Origin: Chionis minor
Taxonomy: Eukaryota > Chordata > Aves > Charadriiformes > Chionididae
NCBI GenBank assembly: GCA_013398295.1
Contig: VZSF01005694.1
Coordinates: 14,637-78,636 of the forward strand
DNA: 64,000 nt
Reading direction: 5' to 3'
The position numbers and the translations under genes were made by a program. Every line of letters begins with the position of its first letter. Position 1 is the first letter of the stretch. Positions 11,812 through 25,475 of the stretch are shown here, piece by piece. Under the pieces are notes generated by a model. It saw only the letters and a list, made by a program, of their open reading frames with translations, was not told the DNA's origin and made no database searches.

Positions 11812-12303
11812 AGAATCATAGAATCATAGAATCACCTAGGTTAGAAGGAACCTTTAAGTTCATCGAATCCAACCATTGACCTAACACTGCCAAAACCACC
11901 CCTAAACCATGTGCCTCAGTACCACGTCTACCCGTATTTTAAATACCTTCAGGGATGGGGACTCCACCACTTCCCTGGGCAGCCTGTTTCAATGTTTGAT
12001 AACCCTTTCTGTGAAGAAATTTTTCCTAATAGCCAATCTAAGCCTCCCCTGGTGCAACTTGAGGCCATTTCTTCTTCTCCTATCCCTTGTTACTTGGGAG
12101 ACGAGATAGACCCCCACCTTACTACAACCTCCTCTCAGGTCTCCCCTCAGACTCCTTTCTCCACGCCAAACAAGACCAGTTCTCTCAGCCACTCCTCATG
12201 AGGCTTGTTCTCCAGGCTCTTCACCAGCTTCGTTGTCCTTCTCTGGACACACTCCAGCACCTCAATGTCTTTCTTGTAGTGAAGGGCCCAAAACTGAACA
12301 AGG
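11811..12303 (-). mobile_element. CR1 LINE 3' fragment, minus strand
   Basis: It starts with two to three reversed octamer units (AATCATAGAATCATAGAAT) and continues through antisense 3' UTR into the ORF2 C-terminus, stopping near 12303 in the block equivalent to 'VQFWAPQ'. Wording of the 3' UTR matches the 4.7- and 36.7-kb copies, so it belongs to the same subfamily. Small deletions around 12135 (loss of the 'YNYLKG' stretch) break the frame. Confidence 0.93.
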
Positions 12304-15276
12304 GAGAAGCCCTAATTCCTAGGTAACTATTCTCAGGCCCTTCTGTGGTTTCTAACACATCAATAAACCTCACGTCTTTGCTGCCGCATGGATGTTCAGA
12401 CACACACTGGGATTACCTCCAGCTTTGTTTCATAAAATGATAGATGGGTGAAACTCTGAAGAATTTTTCAGAAGTCTTGTTTGGGAACCTGAAAGTCCTG
12501 AGGAATGGGCAAATCCTTATATTGCCTTAAGCATTCTTAAATGGTAGTTCCAATTAAGAACAACCACAAATCCCAGAAATCCTTTGAAACTGTGGGAGTA
12601 TCAAAATCTGTAGCCCATGATTGTGAGATTGAAAAGACTCTCACCAACTAGGACATGTAGTTCTCTTTGCTATGTTATTAAGATTAATAGTATTTTTTTG
12701 GTTTTGCACAAATTATGTAATTTATTCATTTATGAAATTTTTGATGAAGATATGGTTGAAAATCATAGGACTGAAAACCCACTATTGAAGCATTTGTTTT
12801 CAGAAATAGTTATTAAAAAGCCTAGAAAACATACATAAGGAATTTATGACTAGTTGGACTGGTGTTAACTTGACAATGGTGCATGGTCGTATACTGCATG
12901 TTGGTATAGTCCTAACTTTCATTTTAAAATATTTGTATTTATTCTTTTTTTTCTAACTGCTTTTAGATCTCGGTTACTAATTTTGTTGTACTTAGCTTTG
13001 AAAACTATCATTGTAGTTTCCTTTTCGTTACAAAAATAAGGCTTTTTTTCTCTTATGCCATTATTAATAGTTAATTTGACTCAGACTGAAAAACATCCTG
13101 TCTCAAAACTAAAAATGAATTCTGCAGAAAATCAGCACTTAAAATCGTAAATATATTTCTAAAAAGTTCCACTGTTAACAAGAGAGCAGACTTGTGTGAA
13201 AAACAGATGTATTGCCCATATAAGAAGAACAACAATTATTATTTAATACATTTGGGAAAATGCTGGTTTCCAGTTAGTAGTTTTGTTCTGATTCTGTTAA
13301 ATTGTCTTTTATATATAAATTCTAAAAGAAAGAGATTGAACTGAATTGCTATTGTAAATATTGCAGAAGCAGAATTTCAATATATATGAATTGGCATCTA
13401 CTTAATTTATGATTGTTAATCCTTACAATAAACATTCTTGAATTACATAAGTGGCCAGTCACAAGTGAGGAATTCTTTTGCCATTTTGAATATATTAGAC
13501 TTCACATGAAATAATGGAAAAAAGATGTTACTTAAATAAATGTTGTACAGATTCTGGGTGGTAGACATTTTGAAGTAGAAAGAAGGTTAAGTTTGCTCAG
13601 CCGTATTATTCAGAGCATCTTTTTTTCCCTTTTTTTTCCTTTTCTGTTGATCAGTCACTACTTAAAGATTGGAAGAAAGGTTAGTGAAATCAGAAAGTGT
13701 TCTTGGAACACTCTTCAGCAGCATTAATCTGATCTATAAAAGTCTGAAGAGCTTTCTAGCAAATTTCTGATCTACTGCCTTAAGAATGAAGTCCTAAAGT
13801 TAAAAAGAAAAAAAGGGGACAAGCAAAAATAGAAATAACAATTTTAAGTACTACAAATGAAGCGTAGCTATATACAGATGTTGAAGGCTTTTCTAATCAT
13901 GATAAGGAATACCAATCAACATGCGAAAATGGATTATCATTTGGGATCATTTGGATCACCTTAATAGTTATCACACTTGCATTGATAAAGAGATGCAGAT
14001 GTTACAAATGAGGATAGTGGTTGGGAGTATATTTTTTCTACCTAAAAATAAAGAATTTATATTTGCTTCTTCACAAGATCATCAAGAATATAGCATTGCA
14101 TCAGTGGAATATAATTTTGTTAAATTTATGTTGCAAGTAAATACTAGAACAGTACAGAAAGGAGTTAATTACAGGCAACAATTATCTTTAAGTTTGTTGT
14201 GTGCTTAGAAAGTCATATTTGTGGTATAAGTAAGTGTGGTATGAATGACAACTCTGAAAGTAGACTAGAAATTTCCTGTGATGTTTTCCATGAATTTCTT
14301 TCCAGTTTTTGTGAATCTTGGGATTTCCGATATGCATTGGAAGGTGAATGCTAAGAAAATAATTGATTGGTTGTACATAATACTGATGACATTACTGTCA
14401 TATTTGTGGATAGAGGTGATATTCTATTAATGAAATGGAAGATATATAGTTTTTGGAAGTAGTATTCAAGATTATTGGTAAATAACTACTTGAAACACTC
14501 TGAATATTAAAGACAATCATTCTTTTCTGAGTTTGTGTAGTATCTGGCACAGTGATAAACACTGAGGCTTCCAGGTGCACTATTGGAAAGCGAATAATTA
14601 ATAACATGTTAGCTATGAAAAGCATTTGAAGAAAATGAGATTTGGTATGACCAGGTGCAATTGCTATGACTTCCATGCAAATTAATCCAATTACATCAAA
14701 GATTATTGACGATTTACTGTTCCAGTTTTGCTTCAGTTTCATCAGTTAAGCCTTGACTGAGTAGATTTCTGTTATTTTCAGCCAGGATTTTTTTGTCCTG
14801 TGTATCAGTTTTCACAGATGCTGATTCCCCTAGAGGGTATTTTGTTGAGGAGTCTATTTAGTGAAATTCATGTTGCAATTTCTGGGGAAATAAACCATAC
14901 TGTGTCTTGTGTACTTTATAAATTTTACTTAGGAGATCTCCAGGCACAGTAACTCAGTTTATGGAAAAGCATACCGGTCCTTTTAGTGCACACTGAGGAC
15001 AAAAGACAAGCCCAGAAGAGAACTGGAGATACTGGAGGGATCATTTTTTTCTGCCCTCAACACCACTGTGCTTTCATAATCTCTTTGTGCAATTGGCTGC
15101 TGAAGGATTGTGCCCAGCAGACAAAGCCTTGCTCTGAAAACATGATGTTGCTACAGACAGTTCAACTCTTTTTGATACATATACCTCCAGGGAGCGAATA
15201 TGGTTTTTTCAAGAGCTAGTATTTCAAGGAGGCCACAAAAAGTTGCTTTCAGTTGAGATGTTGTAATTCATGAGCA
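12304..15276. other. Unique AT-rich DNA, no gene recognised
   Basis: The largest open frames are 13921-14208 plus (95 codons) and 14398-14742 minus (114 codons). Neither peptide has a recognisable domain, and base composition matches the surroundings. I regard both as chance frames. Confidence 0.6.
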
Positions 15277-15625
15277 GTAGGTTTCAAGGCCAGAAGGAGC
15301 TGTTATGGCTATGGTAGCCTGTGCCACACCAGCCAGACAACTTTGCCTGGTATTCTGTCTAAGTTGAAGGAGTGTATTGAAGTACAGCACATGTTTTAGG
15401 AGCATGTCCAATCTTTAGTTCAAGATTTCTAATGACAGAGAAATCACCTCCTTTGGCAGATTGTTCTGGTGGTGAATTACTTCCATTCCTGAAACTACGC
15501 ACACCTTTTTTGAAATTTGAATTTATACCATTGCTTCTAGCCACTGGGTCTGTTCCTTTGTTTCACCCAACTACGGCATTACATCTGTGCTTTTCAGAAC
15601 ATATCTCTTCACCTTTAAAATTTGG
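15277..15625 (-). mobile_element. Ancient amniote-type CR1 fragment, minus strand
   Basis: Antisense 3' region of an old CR1: the AAGGCCAGAAGGAGCTGTTA start resembles the 'GGACCAGAAGGGACCATTA' segment common in reptile and bird CR1. Then come a worn 'AAATCACCTCCTTTGGCAGATTGTTC' type block and a TTTGAAATTTGAATTTA block near 15509. It is heavily diverged compared with other copies in the window. The octamer tail is no longer visible. Confidence 0.65.
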
Positions 15626-17813
15626 TTTTCTTGGGTAAATGTCATGTCATATACAAATAAGAGTGGGGAATGTGGAATGGTCTGTTTTTCATTTAGTTTG
15701 TCTAGAAGACTTTACTGAGAGCAGTTAATTACGTAGGTGGTGACTCTTAGCCTAATCAGCTGATTTTATGATGTCTCATGAAGTTCCTGCATAAACACAG
15801 GGAATTCCCAATATTGTGGGCCTTTCTTTCATGGGTGGTTATTAAACAGCATTGCCTAGCTTTGGTTTTGTTTCTATTTTGAACATCAATTAAATGGCAC
15901 ATGCAAATACCTTCAATGTTTCTCCTAGGTTTTGATGAAACAAATTTATTTCAATAAACAGAAAATGGCTGGGGAATTTTATGATAGTGAATGTAAAAAT
16001 TAGAATATATTGTCTCAGTAACTGGTTAAGAATATTTTATGCATCAGATTACCTACCAGTAGTTTACACGAGAAAGTATAACTGACAGTTATTTGCTCAT
16101 GGTGTCCCCTCTTATTTATATAAGAAAAAGCTTAAGCATAGAGGGTCATTTCACTATAACCTTTGTAATTGTTGATTTCAAGCAGCTGTCAAAAGGGCTT
16201 GCAGAGGAATATCCAAAAAGCCATATTTGGCCATAGTGTTGAGCTCTAAAGGATAGCAGAAAATTTAGTATTATCAGTGTGATGTAGATTATCAGTATAT
16301 GTAGAGATTTGAATAAACTCAAGTCCCTCCCAGAAAAAAAGAAAAAAGAAAAAAGAAAAAAGAAAAAAGAAAAAAAAGAAGCAGAATTTGAAATGTCAAA
16401 TGTTTCATAAATTTCCACAATATTTATGAGGTCAAATTAAAGACAGTGTGATTCACATCTCATCTGAACTTCATATAGTTCAGATTACTTCTTATAGTAG
16501 TCCAGTACTTTGGGGTATTGAGTAACTGTTTTATATGATAAAGACTGTTATTTTTATCTTATTTTAGGTTCAGCAGATTTGGGAATTATGACCTGTTTAA
16601 GGGTTGTAGTTAATTTTTCCAGCCTTAACTTATTTTGTGATGCAGCGCGGCTCAGGTCACAATGACTATAACAAGACTTCACTAGATGAAAACTGTTGCT
16701 GCTCATGAATGTAGACTAGTGTAATATACTTTTGATACAATAATGCTGTGAGAATCTTGTGTTGCATTGTATTTAAGTTTATTAAAAGTTTCAGCTATTA
16801 AGTCTGTAGTTTTATGTATTTAAGCAGAAAACTTACACTGTGGAAACTGATACTATGTCATTCTTTACAAAGGGAAGATAGGCAGTTGGTGCTAGAAAGA
16901 GGGAGCCCATACCCTGAGAAAACTCTTGTTTTGCAAACTTCTAACATGTCCTGGATTCAAATTTTCCTTCCACATACTTTTCTGAAATTTTTGCTTAGCA
17001 TTTCGTCAAATAGAATTCTCACAGGAATTGGACTGAAAGTTATGTAGAACTCATTTGATGTTTTTAATATGATTCTTCTCCCTCATAAAAATAGGTTTTG
17101 TCCAAGAAATTACATTTCAATAAAATTCTAAATTCTACGGCTTTTTCTTCAGCTAAAATATTTTTCCCATCCAAATCATCATTGTTATTTTTTTCAAGGA
17201 GTACTTGTGTTCAATAAGGACTTCAGATTTGCCTTATTCTTATGTATGCAAACAAGACAATCTCATTGTTCCACAAAAGCAGTTGCTACTTTTAATCCAT
17301 TCAGAACAATTAGGAGATGCTGAAGTAGGTAGTTCTGAAGGGGAGAACATGCCATGTGTCTTCCTGAATCCAGCACACATCTCTGATGATCATAGTCCTC
17401 TCCAGCGGTGAATCCCATAGCACTGTGGAACCCCTACCTTTTAGTGGGAAAAAAGGAGACCTGAGAGGGACTGCACTGAACCATTTTTTAAAAAAATTAC
17501 TTGTCTGGCCTTGTATATGGCCCAAGAAACCTCCTAACTCTTTGAAATTTATTAGGTCCATTTTTCATCAATGGCTTTTTTGTCCTGTAAATCAGTTCTG
17601 TAATCCTGTAGTTTCAGGGCAGAAGTTATAGAAATCAAATCCTCTGAAAGTATTATTTCACTGGAAAAGGATGGAATGTCTTTGTTTCCACCTAAAAAAC
17701 CTACAGCCTTCTCCAAGAATCTGTGAAATTTTCTGCAAGAAGATAAAAGGTTTTTTTTTATATTCAGGTACCTGATAATTAGGACATGACCATTTTATAG
17801 TTGTTCAAATATT
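15626..17813. other. Unique AT-rich DNA with one purine microsatellite
   Basis: No gene recognised. It contains the (AAAAAAG)n run at 16334-16380 and otherwise only short open frames. Confidence 0.55.
16334..16380 (+). repeat. (AAAAAAG)n purine microsatellite
   Basis: About six units of A(5-7)G in an uninterrupted 47-base purine run. The minus-strand frame across it gives a poly-phenylalanine/serine peptide that is an artefact of the repeat. Confidence 0.95.
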
Positions 17814-17850
17814 NNNNNNNNNNNNNNNNNNNNNNNNNNNNNNNNNNNNN
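17814..17850. other. Assembly gap (37 Ns)
   Basis: A run of 37 Ns. Flanking sequences (GTTCAAATATT to the left, TTTAAGTATG to the right) show no obvious overlap with each other, unlike the three single-N joins. Confidence 0.98.
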
Positions 17851-20800
17851 TTTAAGTATGTAAATCACCTTGCAAATCCATATTAAAATAGTGCCAAGGC
17901 ATAAAAATAACATTTACACAGCATCTGTACACATAATGGACATAAAAAGGTGATGACCAAAGATGAGTTATAGAATATAAATATATTTCTGAATATTTTT
18001 ATGCTATAGTATATATAAATATACTATATAGATAAAATATATAAAAATATACAATTTTATTACATTTCCACTGCATGTGAGTTTAATAATTTCCTTCCAT
18101 CCAAGTATTTTCATAAAAATTCAACTTTCTAATGTGTTCTAACAATTGCAAATAAGTGTGTGATTGGGTGTGCGTGTACTGAGGGCCATATAATAAGAGA
18201 TACCCTCGAAAATTTATTGATGTTTTCACTGAAGAATGAAAAGATTAATTGTGATGTCAACAAGGTGATCACTGAACATGGATGAAAAATGACCAGAATG
18301 ACACTTGGTGCTCAGCCTGCTTTTCCCATTGTTTCTCTGGGAAGTCAGCACTCTCATTAATATGATTTCCTTAGAACTTAATCTGAGCTCTTCAGATATT
18401 CATCAAAAACGAAATGTACAAATAAATATCTGTTGCAATTAAGGGACTACAACTAATGAATTTCCCAGGAGTTTAGCTATCTATTTTTGTCCATGGGAGA
18501 AAAGAAAGAATTTTCAGTACAGGTTCTGTGATTTCAGTCCATGGAGCATGAAGGAATAATAACGCATTTTACTGATGCCATATATTCACTGAAAAAGAGA
18601 TTATTCAGGAAATTGAAATACTATTTCTAGGCCCCCGACCTCATGCTTGTCTTGTGTGCTACCATTCTTTTGGGTTCTGCTATACCACAAGATTTTTTTT
18701 TCATCTTTGTCAATGAACATCTTTTAGTCAGTGAGGTTTTAATGAATTGTCAGGAGAATATGTTTGTCTTTGCACATACCTAACTGACCTTCAGTAAGGC
18801 CCTCATTCAACCAAGGCCATGCTTATTTTTAAGCATCTGACTACTCTTGTGAAATGCACAACAAACCATGTGTTTTGCTTAACTTTGGAAACAATTCTCT
18901 AAGTCTTTTTTGCTAGAGAAAAGCCTAATGACTAATTGGAAAATTAGTAAGTTCAGTTGTTAAACAAAACAGTCTAACACCCTATTTCTTACATGCAGTA
19001 TTACGGTAGTCAGTACTCACATCCAGGACCTCCTTTCCTTTACTGAACAGTGCAGAGAAAATCAGTTTTACTTTCCAGTACCAGACGTGATTGGAAGCTG
19101 ATATTGCTGCCAAAACAAGCAGTTTGGCTCTTTTGTCTCCTATGGCTGTTTTCTTTTTAGTACAAGTGTCTGGATGCACAGTCCAGCTGGTCACCTATCA
19201 AATTACCTCTAGCATCAGCTTTCAATGTCTCTCAAAAAACTCTTGTTACAAAGCTGTATAAAACCACGTCACCTTAAGCATTTCAAAGAAGACCTCCATC
19301 ACAGCAGGTGCTCTGACATCAAAGTAACAGCCTTTCTGGGAGAACAGTGGAAGTTTATTCCTTAATAATCTCATCTTTGGAGTCTTATCTGTATGTGCAT
19401 TTCTGTTTTAATTTTTTATTTTTCTCTTTGCCTTTTTGTTTTAACTACAAGTTCTGATGCTCAAAGATGAAAAGAGAAAGGTCAGGGAAATGTCTTAAGT
19501 AAGATAGTATCTTGTATCATTTAGCAACTTTCCAGGGAATAAAAAATGTGAGGAAAATTTTATTTTTGTTATAGTCTGTAGTGCAAAATTCATACCTGCC
19601 TAGTCTGAATGTCTCTTCAGGTTCCTTTTTTTTTTTTCTTTTACAAATGTCCACATAATTTTAATGGCTCTGTGGAGCTGCATTACTATATAGGTATAAT
19701 TAATCATAAAAAATGCTTAAGGAATAATGAGTATCTGAATTCTTTCCTGGTCTCACAAGCTGGAAAAAGTATATGATATATATTAGGCAATGCAAATTAT
19801 GTTTTAGAAATTGAAAAGCTGGTGGTTCCCAAGGCACACAGCCAGTTTGGATGAATGTTTTTCATTATGAAGGCTTCAATTTTGCCTTGTATGATACTTT
19901 GCCGGTGTCCAAAATTAACATTTTGTATTGTACAAATACTTTTACTTATATTATTGCTGAGAAGAGATTTGTCCAACATCTATCATGTTTCAAGTGGATT
20001 TGTTTTAAATCCAAAAATTAATTACAAATTAGATTGGTATGTGTTGAGTCTTTCTTGTGCCTTCACTTAAGTGGAAAACCTACCGTAATAATAACTATCT
20101 AATGATGGCCTAAACCCCATTAAAGTTAAAATCTTAAACATCCCTGAAATCAGTTGAACTTGCTCCTTCTTTCATTTTAACTGCTAACTTCTTTTGCTGT
20201 ATATATGTTTTATAACCATTTTTTAGGTTTCATTTATCATTTGGTACCTCCTGTTTCAACTGTACAATTAAATAGTCCTACAATGTGGCAGGCTTGAAAT
20301 AACTAACCCTTCAGGGTACATGAAAAGAACCTTTACCCCAAATCCTGACATTATGATTAAGTTGTGTGGCAAAATAGTCTCCTTCTGTATGAATGCTTCA
20401 TGGAGACAAACATCTGTATTGTATAGATATATGTGTGGGCCAGGGAATCTACATAATTCTGGCTTCCAAACCACTAGGCCCTTTTTCTGACCCCACATGG
20501 AAGCTGATGCACAAGAGGTACTCTCCTACATGCATGCGGTAAAAGGGCTGCACAGAGCCCTCAAGTCTCTACCACTCTGTCCCAAAATGGAGCAACTGCA
20601 TCAGGGTCTGCAGCTGACAGATTTGTTTCTCTCTTCTGAGTGGCAGAAGTTGGGAAGAACGGGTGAGAAGTCACCTTTTTGTGAGATTGTATCCATACAA
20701 ACCACTGGCTTTCAAGTGAGTAGGATGTTTTCTGTCTGAACTTGGGAGGAAGAGATAAACCACTGCCCCAGATTAATTTTAAACATAGAGTTTTAGGGCT

Positions 20801-23800
20801 AGGTTGTTCAAGAGTGGATCCATTCTGACAAGTTTTGATGATTTAATGATGATGGATAGTGGCTGAAATATGACAAGACAAGAATACTACATTTTGGGTT
20901 TCAGTACCACCTGTGAGAATGCATCTGAAATGTAAAATATAATTTTTTTTTCCTTTTCCTTCCTATTTTTAACAGAAACCTGTATCTCTATGAAGTCCTC
21001 CAGAGAAACAAAATTAAGCTAAACCCAAAGAATGGCATTGGGAAACCTAGTATGATAAAGATATGGAAAAAAAATCAGTCACACAAAATTTCTTCTGAAA
21101 TTCTTCTGTGTGCCTTGTAGGAAATGTTCCTTTTGTTATGGAAATGGAAGGCAAGCTAAACATGAAATTAGTTCACATCTTACTGTGCTCTTGTTGTTGT
21201 ATTGTGTTTTCTCATTGACTCAGATTCTTGCACACATAGTTCCACCTCAGTTATAGAAAAGAAACAGACAATCATGCTGAATGAAGAGTAAATGTCACCA
21301 AATTGTTTGAAATTCATGATGCTTGTTTCTGATGCATGGTGAATAGGTACCTGGTCTGATGACTGACACAAGTATCACTGATAATGTACAATTGTAGAGG
21401 GGGCCAAGGTGAGCTAGGTTAGGTGGAAAGTGTGAGATATTGGTGAGGGGAACAGGTTATGTGGAGATTCAGTGTGACCAAATCAAATGTGGGAGAGGCA
21501 GGATCTCTTTCCTGTAGAAGTGTTGCTCTATTTGAATCATATGGTCAAATCTTGGGTTATTTGCTCTGGAGTAGTAATCTAACAGGTTTGTATGTATGAG
21601 TTTCTCTGTTTTACATTTGAATCTCAGCCTTGTGTTTTCTGCCATAGAAGAGTGGCCCTGCAGGTCTTATGTGTTTTTTCCTCTCATCTTTCAGACTTAA
21701 CGGAGATTATTGTCATGCACAAGAACAACGACAAAACAGAAACTTGCCATTGCAGGATGAAATTATATTTTTCAAAAATAAATTGTATATACATAATTTG
21801 CAAAAGGAACTCAGAATGGGCCCTGCCTGAAGTGTGAATAAAAATCCTCAGTATTCTAATCAGCATAGTCATTGAAATTTTATTAAACTTTCATTGCTGG
21901 TGTCACATATGGCTTCAAGGAAAAAAACAAATGTGAGCTTGTCATCTCTGTTTGTCCAGAGCTCTTTTTTTTTTTTTTTTGCTTTGCTTTTTCTTCATGT
22001 CAAGGCTGTATACATTCTTGCGTTATTCTTTATTTTCTTTTTTGAAACCTTCCTCTTAAATGACAATATAAAAGAACGCTTTTAGTGCCTACCACTGTTT
22101 TACACTGAATAACAGGAAAATACTTATGGCTGAATCTCAAAAAGTCTACAATAGGAGGCCTTTTGAAATCTAAACCTCTGCATTTTCATTGCAGACAGAG
22201 ATGATGAAAAAAGATTGCCTCTCTTAATCATCTGAGGGAAAAAAGAGAGGTAGGAGGTTTTCAGAGCATAAATGACAGATCGACTTTGAAATGATTTAAA
22301 ATACTTTGCCTATAGAGGATTTTCAGTACCTAAAAGCATAAGGCCAGACTTGGACTTCTGTATTTAACTAGGCAGAATTCATAAAAACTATCATTTAAGT
22401 AAATGCTCGTAGTAATGACTGTGGTAGAGAAACGAATGGTAAAAAGATCCATCTTGAAATCTGTTTTAAAGGGTATCATGAGCTGAAAGATATATAGTGT
22501 CTCTAGGAAAGAAGCCCCCAAAACCAAAGAAAAATTCTGCAGAATGAATTTTAATCAGATTTCTACACTAGAGCTAGAATTTTACCCAATTCTCAATTTT
22601 TCTTAGATGAAAAAGTGATTTTGTTATTATTTTTAGAGTATTTATGCCATGCTTAGTAATGTATGATGGGATGCTACCTTAGAATATTTGAACTCTAACT
22701 TTACTTAAAATACAGATAGCTTTCCTCCAGAATTCCAAAGGTATATTTTGTGTTTTAAAATTTGCTTGATTTTTCAGAGATTGTATCTAGGCTGCAATTT
22801 GGAACTTGCTCCCTTTATTCAATTTATCTTTTTACACTTTAAACAGAAAATATAGTAATATATGTTAAAATATGGTTTTCTTTCTAGGATTATAGAAAAT
22901 AGTAATTACAAAAGTAAAAGAAAAATAAGCTTTACTGGTTATTACAGTGAATGATCTTATCCAATGTTTCTAAGGTAATAATTTAATATACGACAGGTAA
23001 AGTTTTGTTAAAAACATTAAAACAAAGGCCGTATACCTTTTCTTTCTACAGACATGTAGCTAGTGTACACATGTTGAAAGCTGGTCAGATGTATTTTAGT
23101 CTAGTCAGTAATTTTCCTACTAGAAAGATATAGTTTTAAGTGAATTTATTGAAGATATTACCATCTGCCAAGCAATAAAAACTTGCATTCCTGAGGAAAC
23201 TTGTGTTGCTATTCCAGACCTTGCTGCTCCTTTGTCCCTTTTCCAAGTCAATTCTTTGCAAGCCAATGAGTATGTAAAAATCAAAATCAGGTAAACAGAA
23301 AAAAACCACAATTCGCCCACTGGTCTCAGTTAGATGAGCTGTTGTGCTTCCAGAAGACCTGCTTATGTTTTCTGGCACAAATATTTTTCCCTTTTTAATT
23401 ATAAAAACCATCAAGAACAGAAGCCAGATTCAAATGCCTTCTTCAGGTACCATACAGACTCACTGTGCAGCAAATTTTCATGTCTTGTCTCCTTACATCA
23501 AGATCCTGCCTAATACTGTTGTATGGCTCTTGATCATTGTCCCTGGGTAGAACAACCTGTCAGTCAGCTGAAAGTGCCCATTGCATTGATAATAGTATGT
23601 TGATTTATGATCCTCTTAATGTGAGTAGTCACCTAAAAGAAATGTGGTCAGAGCTTTTCATTTGAAAGGACATTTACTAGTATTTATTTTGAACATGGTA
23701 TAGTTTTAAATCCCACACATCAAAGTTTTCGCGAGTAATATATTGGTTTACATGATTCTGATGTTGTTTTTTTTTTATTTTTAATTAAACTGATTCGTAA

Positions 23801-24652
23801 TATCTCTGTGATGAGCACTAGGCTAAGAAAAGTGTGGCTATACAGCTGCAACATTTTCTCTCTCTTAATGTAACTTTAGGCTTGATGCATAACACAGTGG
23901 ACTCCACAGAGACACAAATGAAACTAATTTTCAGTACAAGTGTGCCTAGTCAGTGTTAGGCAAGCATTAGTGGTGTGAATGATATTGATCTTAAAGTTAT
24001 AATCTCTCTGAACCTATCCCTGAAAAACCATCTGGCTATTTGTAGGGAATATCTTGGACACTTTAGAAGACTTATTCAGTCATTAAACCCTCATCACATG
24101 CACAGATTTAACAGGAATTTTTTGTTGCTAATCTCAGCTCTGCAGACTTAGTCCTTCCCTTGTTGCCACGATAATTTACGTGTAATAATAATTTGATGAC
24201 CTTAGTCTAACACCGCACTCTGTCCTCTAAGGCAGTTTAATACATTCTGCTCTGTATACTTGTAACATTTATCACTTGAATAATAGGTGTATATGACCCC
24301 TCCAATGTGCGCAAGGACTTGCTCCAGTAGAACCGGGTTCCCAACATTCTGTTTCAGTGGTTTGCAGCTGTTGACTTGCAGATAGGGTGTTGTTGCTCTT
24401 TTCAAACTGAGTTAATTTTTCAAAGAATTTGTTATTTCAGTGGGTTTTCTTATCTTGCTTTCTGATGATATGCTACCAGCCATATGTGAAAGATGAGTTT
24501 ATACTAATTGCCACGCTTTTTCAAGTGTACAAAGCCAATATAGATGTTTTATATCTCTCAGTAAGTGCAGCTGTGTTCTGAGACACACAGCGAGGTATTT
24601 TTGACTACCAAATGGGCGTTACGTATTCTTTGCCAGTTCCCACCTCTTCTGT
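17851..24652. other. Unique AT-rich DNA, no gene recognised
   Basis: About 6.8 kb with no repeat family recognised by eye apart from homopolymer runs (for example T-run 21965-21980). A perfect 10-bp inverted repeat lies at 18005-18028. Open frames are all under 95 codons and unrecognised. It could hold conserved non-coding elements, which cannot be judged without alignment. Confidence 0.5.
18005..18028. repeat. Perfect AT-rich inverted repeat
   Basis: TATAGTATAT and ATATACTATA are perfect reverse complements with a 4-base spacer. It lies inside an AT-rich stretch, so it may be chance or a cruciform-prone simple sequence. Confidence 0.6.
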
Positions 24653-25077
24653 TGTGGCAGGTTACCCCCAGCTAGCAGCCAAACTCCCACCCAGCTGCTC
24701 ACTTGCTCCCCCCCCTCAGTAGGGCAAGGGAAGTAGATAGGAGGAAAAATCTTGTGGGCTGAGATAAAGATGAGGAGCTCAATTACCAATTAACTGTCAT
24801 TGGCAAAACAGATTTGACTTGGGGACAATTAAATTTATTGGCAGTTAGACTAGATCTGGGTAGTGAGGAACAGAAAGAAAAACACAAACCAGAATCTCTC
24901 CTTGCCCCTCTGCCCAGCTGAACTCACACCCCCTTCCAGAGCAGCGCCGGGAGGCTGGGGTCAGTCCACAGCAGTTTCTTGCTGCTGCTGCCGCTTCCAT
25001 CTCACACATACCCTGCTCCGGCGCAGGTTCGACATGATGGACTGCAGTGTGAATATCTGCTCCAGCTCCTGGAATAG

Positions 25078-25183
25078 CTCCTCTTCCTCTTCCTCTTCCT
25101 CTTCCTCTTCCTCTTCCTCTTCCTCTTCCTCTTCCTCCTCCTCCTCCTCCTCCTCCTCCTCCTCCTCCTCCTCTCCCTCTTTT
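25078..25183 (+). repeat. 106-base pure pyrimidine tract, (TCCTCT)n and (TCC)n
   Basis: An unbroken C/T tract: hexamer units first, then trinucleotide units, then TCTCCCTCTTTT. The opposite strand is a pure purine tract. Such tracts can form triplexes and are unstable in replication and sequencing. It sits within the solo LTR and explains the low-complexity serine and glycine frames predicted here, which are not genes. Confidence 0.97.
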
Positions 25184-25415
25184 GATCTTGCTGATCCCTC
25201 TGTTATTTCTCATTCTCTTTGGTCCCTTCTCCCTCTGTGAGAAGGTTTTTGCTTTTTCTTAGATACACTTTCCCAGCGGCGCTGCCATCTTGGCTGCGGG
25301 GCCCAGCTCTGCCCCGCGCTGGGTGAGTTGGAACCGGCTGGAACCAGCTGTGTCCGGCGCGGGGCAGCCCCGGCCTCTCCTCACAGAGGCCGCCCCTGCA
25401 GTCCCCACTGCTGCA
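25171..25415 (+). repeat. First copy of a 245-bp exact duplication
   Basis: It matches 25463-25707 with a constant offset of 292, base for base as far as I checked, and it stops exactly at the lone N. Both copies begin in the pyrimidine tract. It is most simply an unmerged contig overlap caused by repeat-length differences between alleles or reads. Confidence 0.92.
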
Positions 25416-25416
25416 N
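25416..25416. other. Single-N assembly join
   Basis: A lone N at the end of the first copy of the 245-bp duplication. The sequence after it starts in a shorter version of the same pyrimidine tract. Confidence 0.8.
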
Positions 25417-25428
25417 CCTCTTCCTCTG

Positions 25429-25475
25429 CCTCCTCCTCCTCCTCCTCCTCCTCCTCCTCCTCCTCTCCCTCTTTT
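25429..25475 (+). repeat. Shorter pyrimidine tract (TCC)n
   Basis: A 47-base C/T tract that is the counterpart of the tract at 25078-25183, with fewer units and a G interruption just upstream at 25428. Confidence 0.9.

Noticed and set aside
14398..14742. 114-codon open frame, minus strand
   Set aside because: No recognisable motif, no start context or splice context that stands out, and composition like the flanks.
24845..25240. Long serine-rich (plus) and glycine/arginine-rich (minus) frames
   Set aside because: They are products of the pyrimidine tract in the solo LTR, not proteins.
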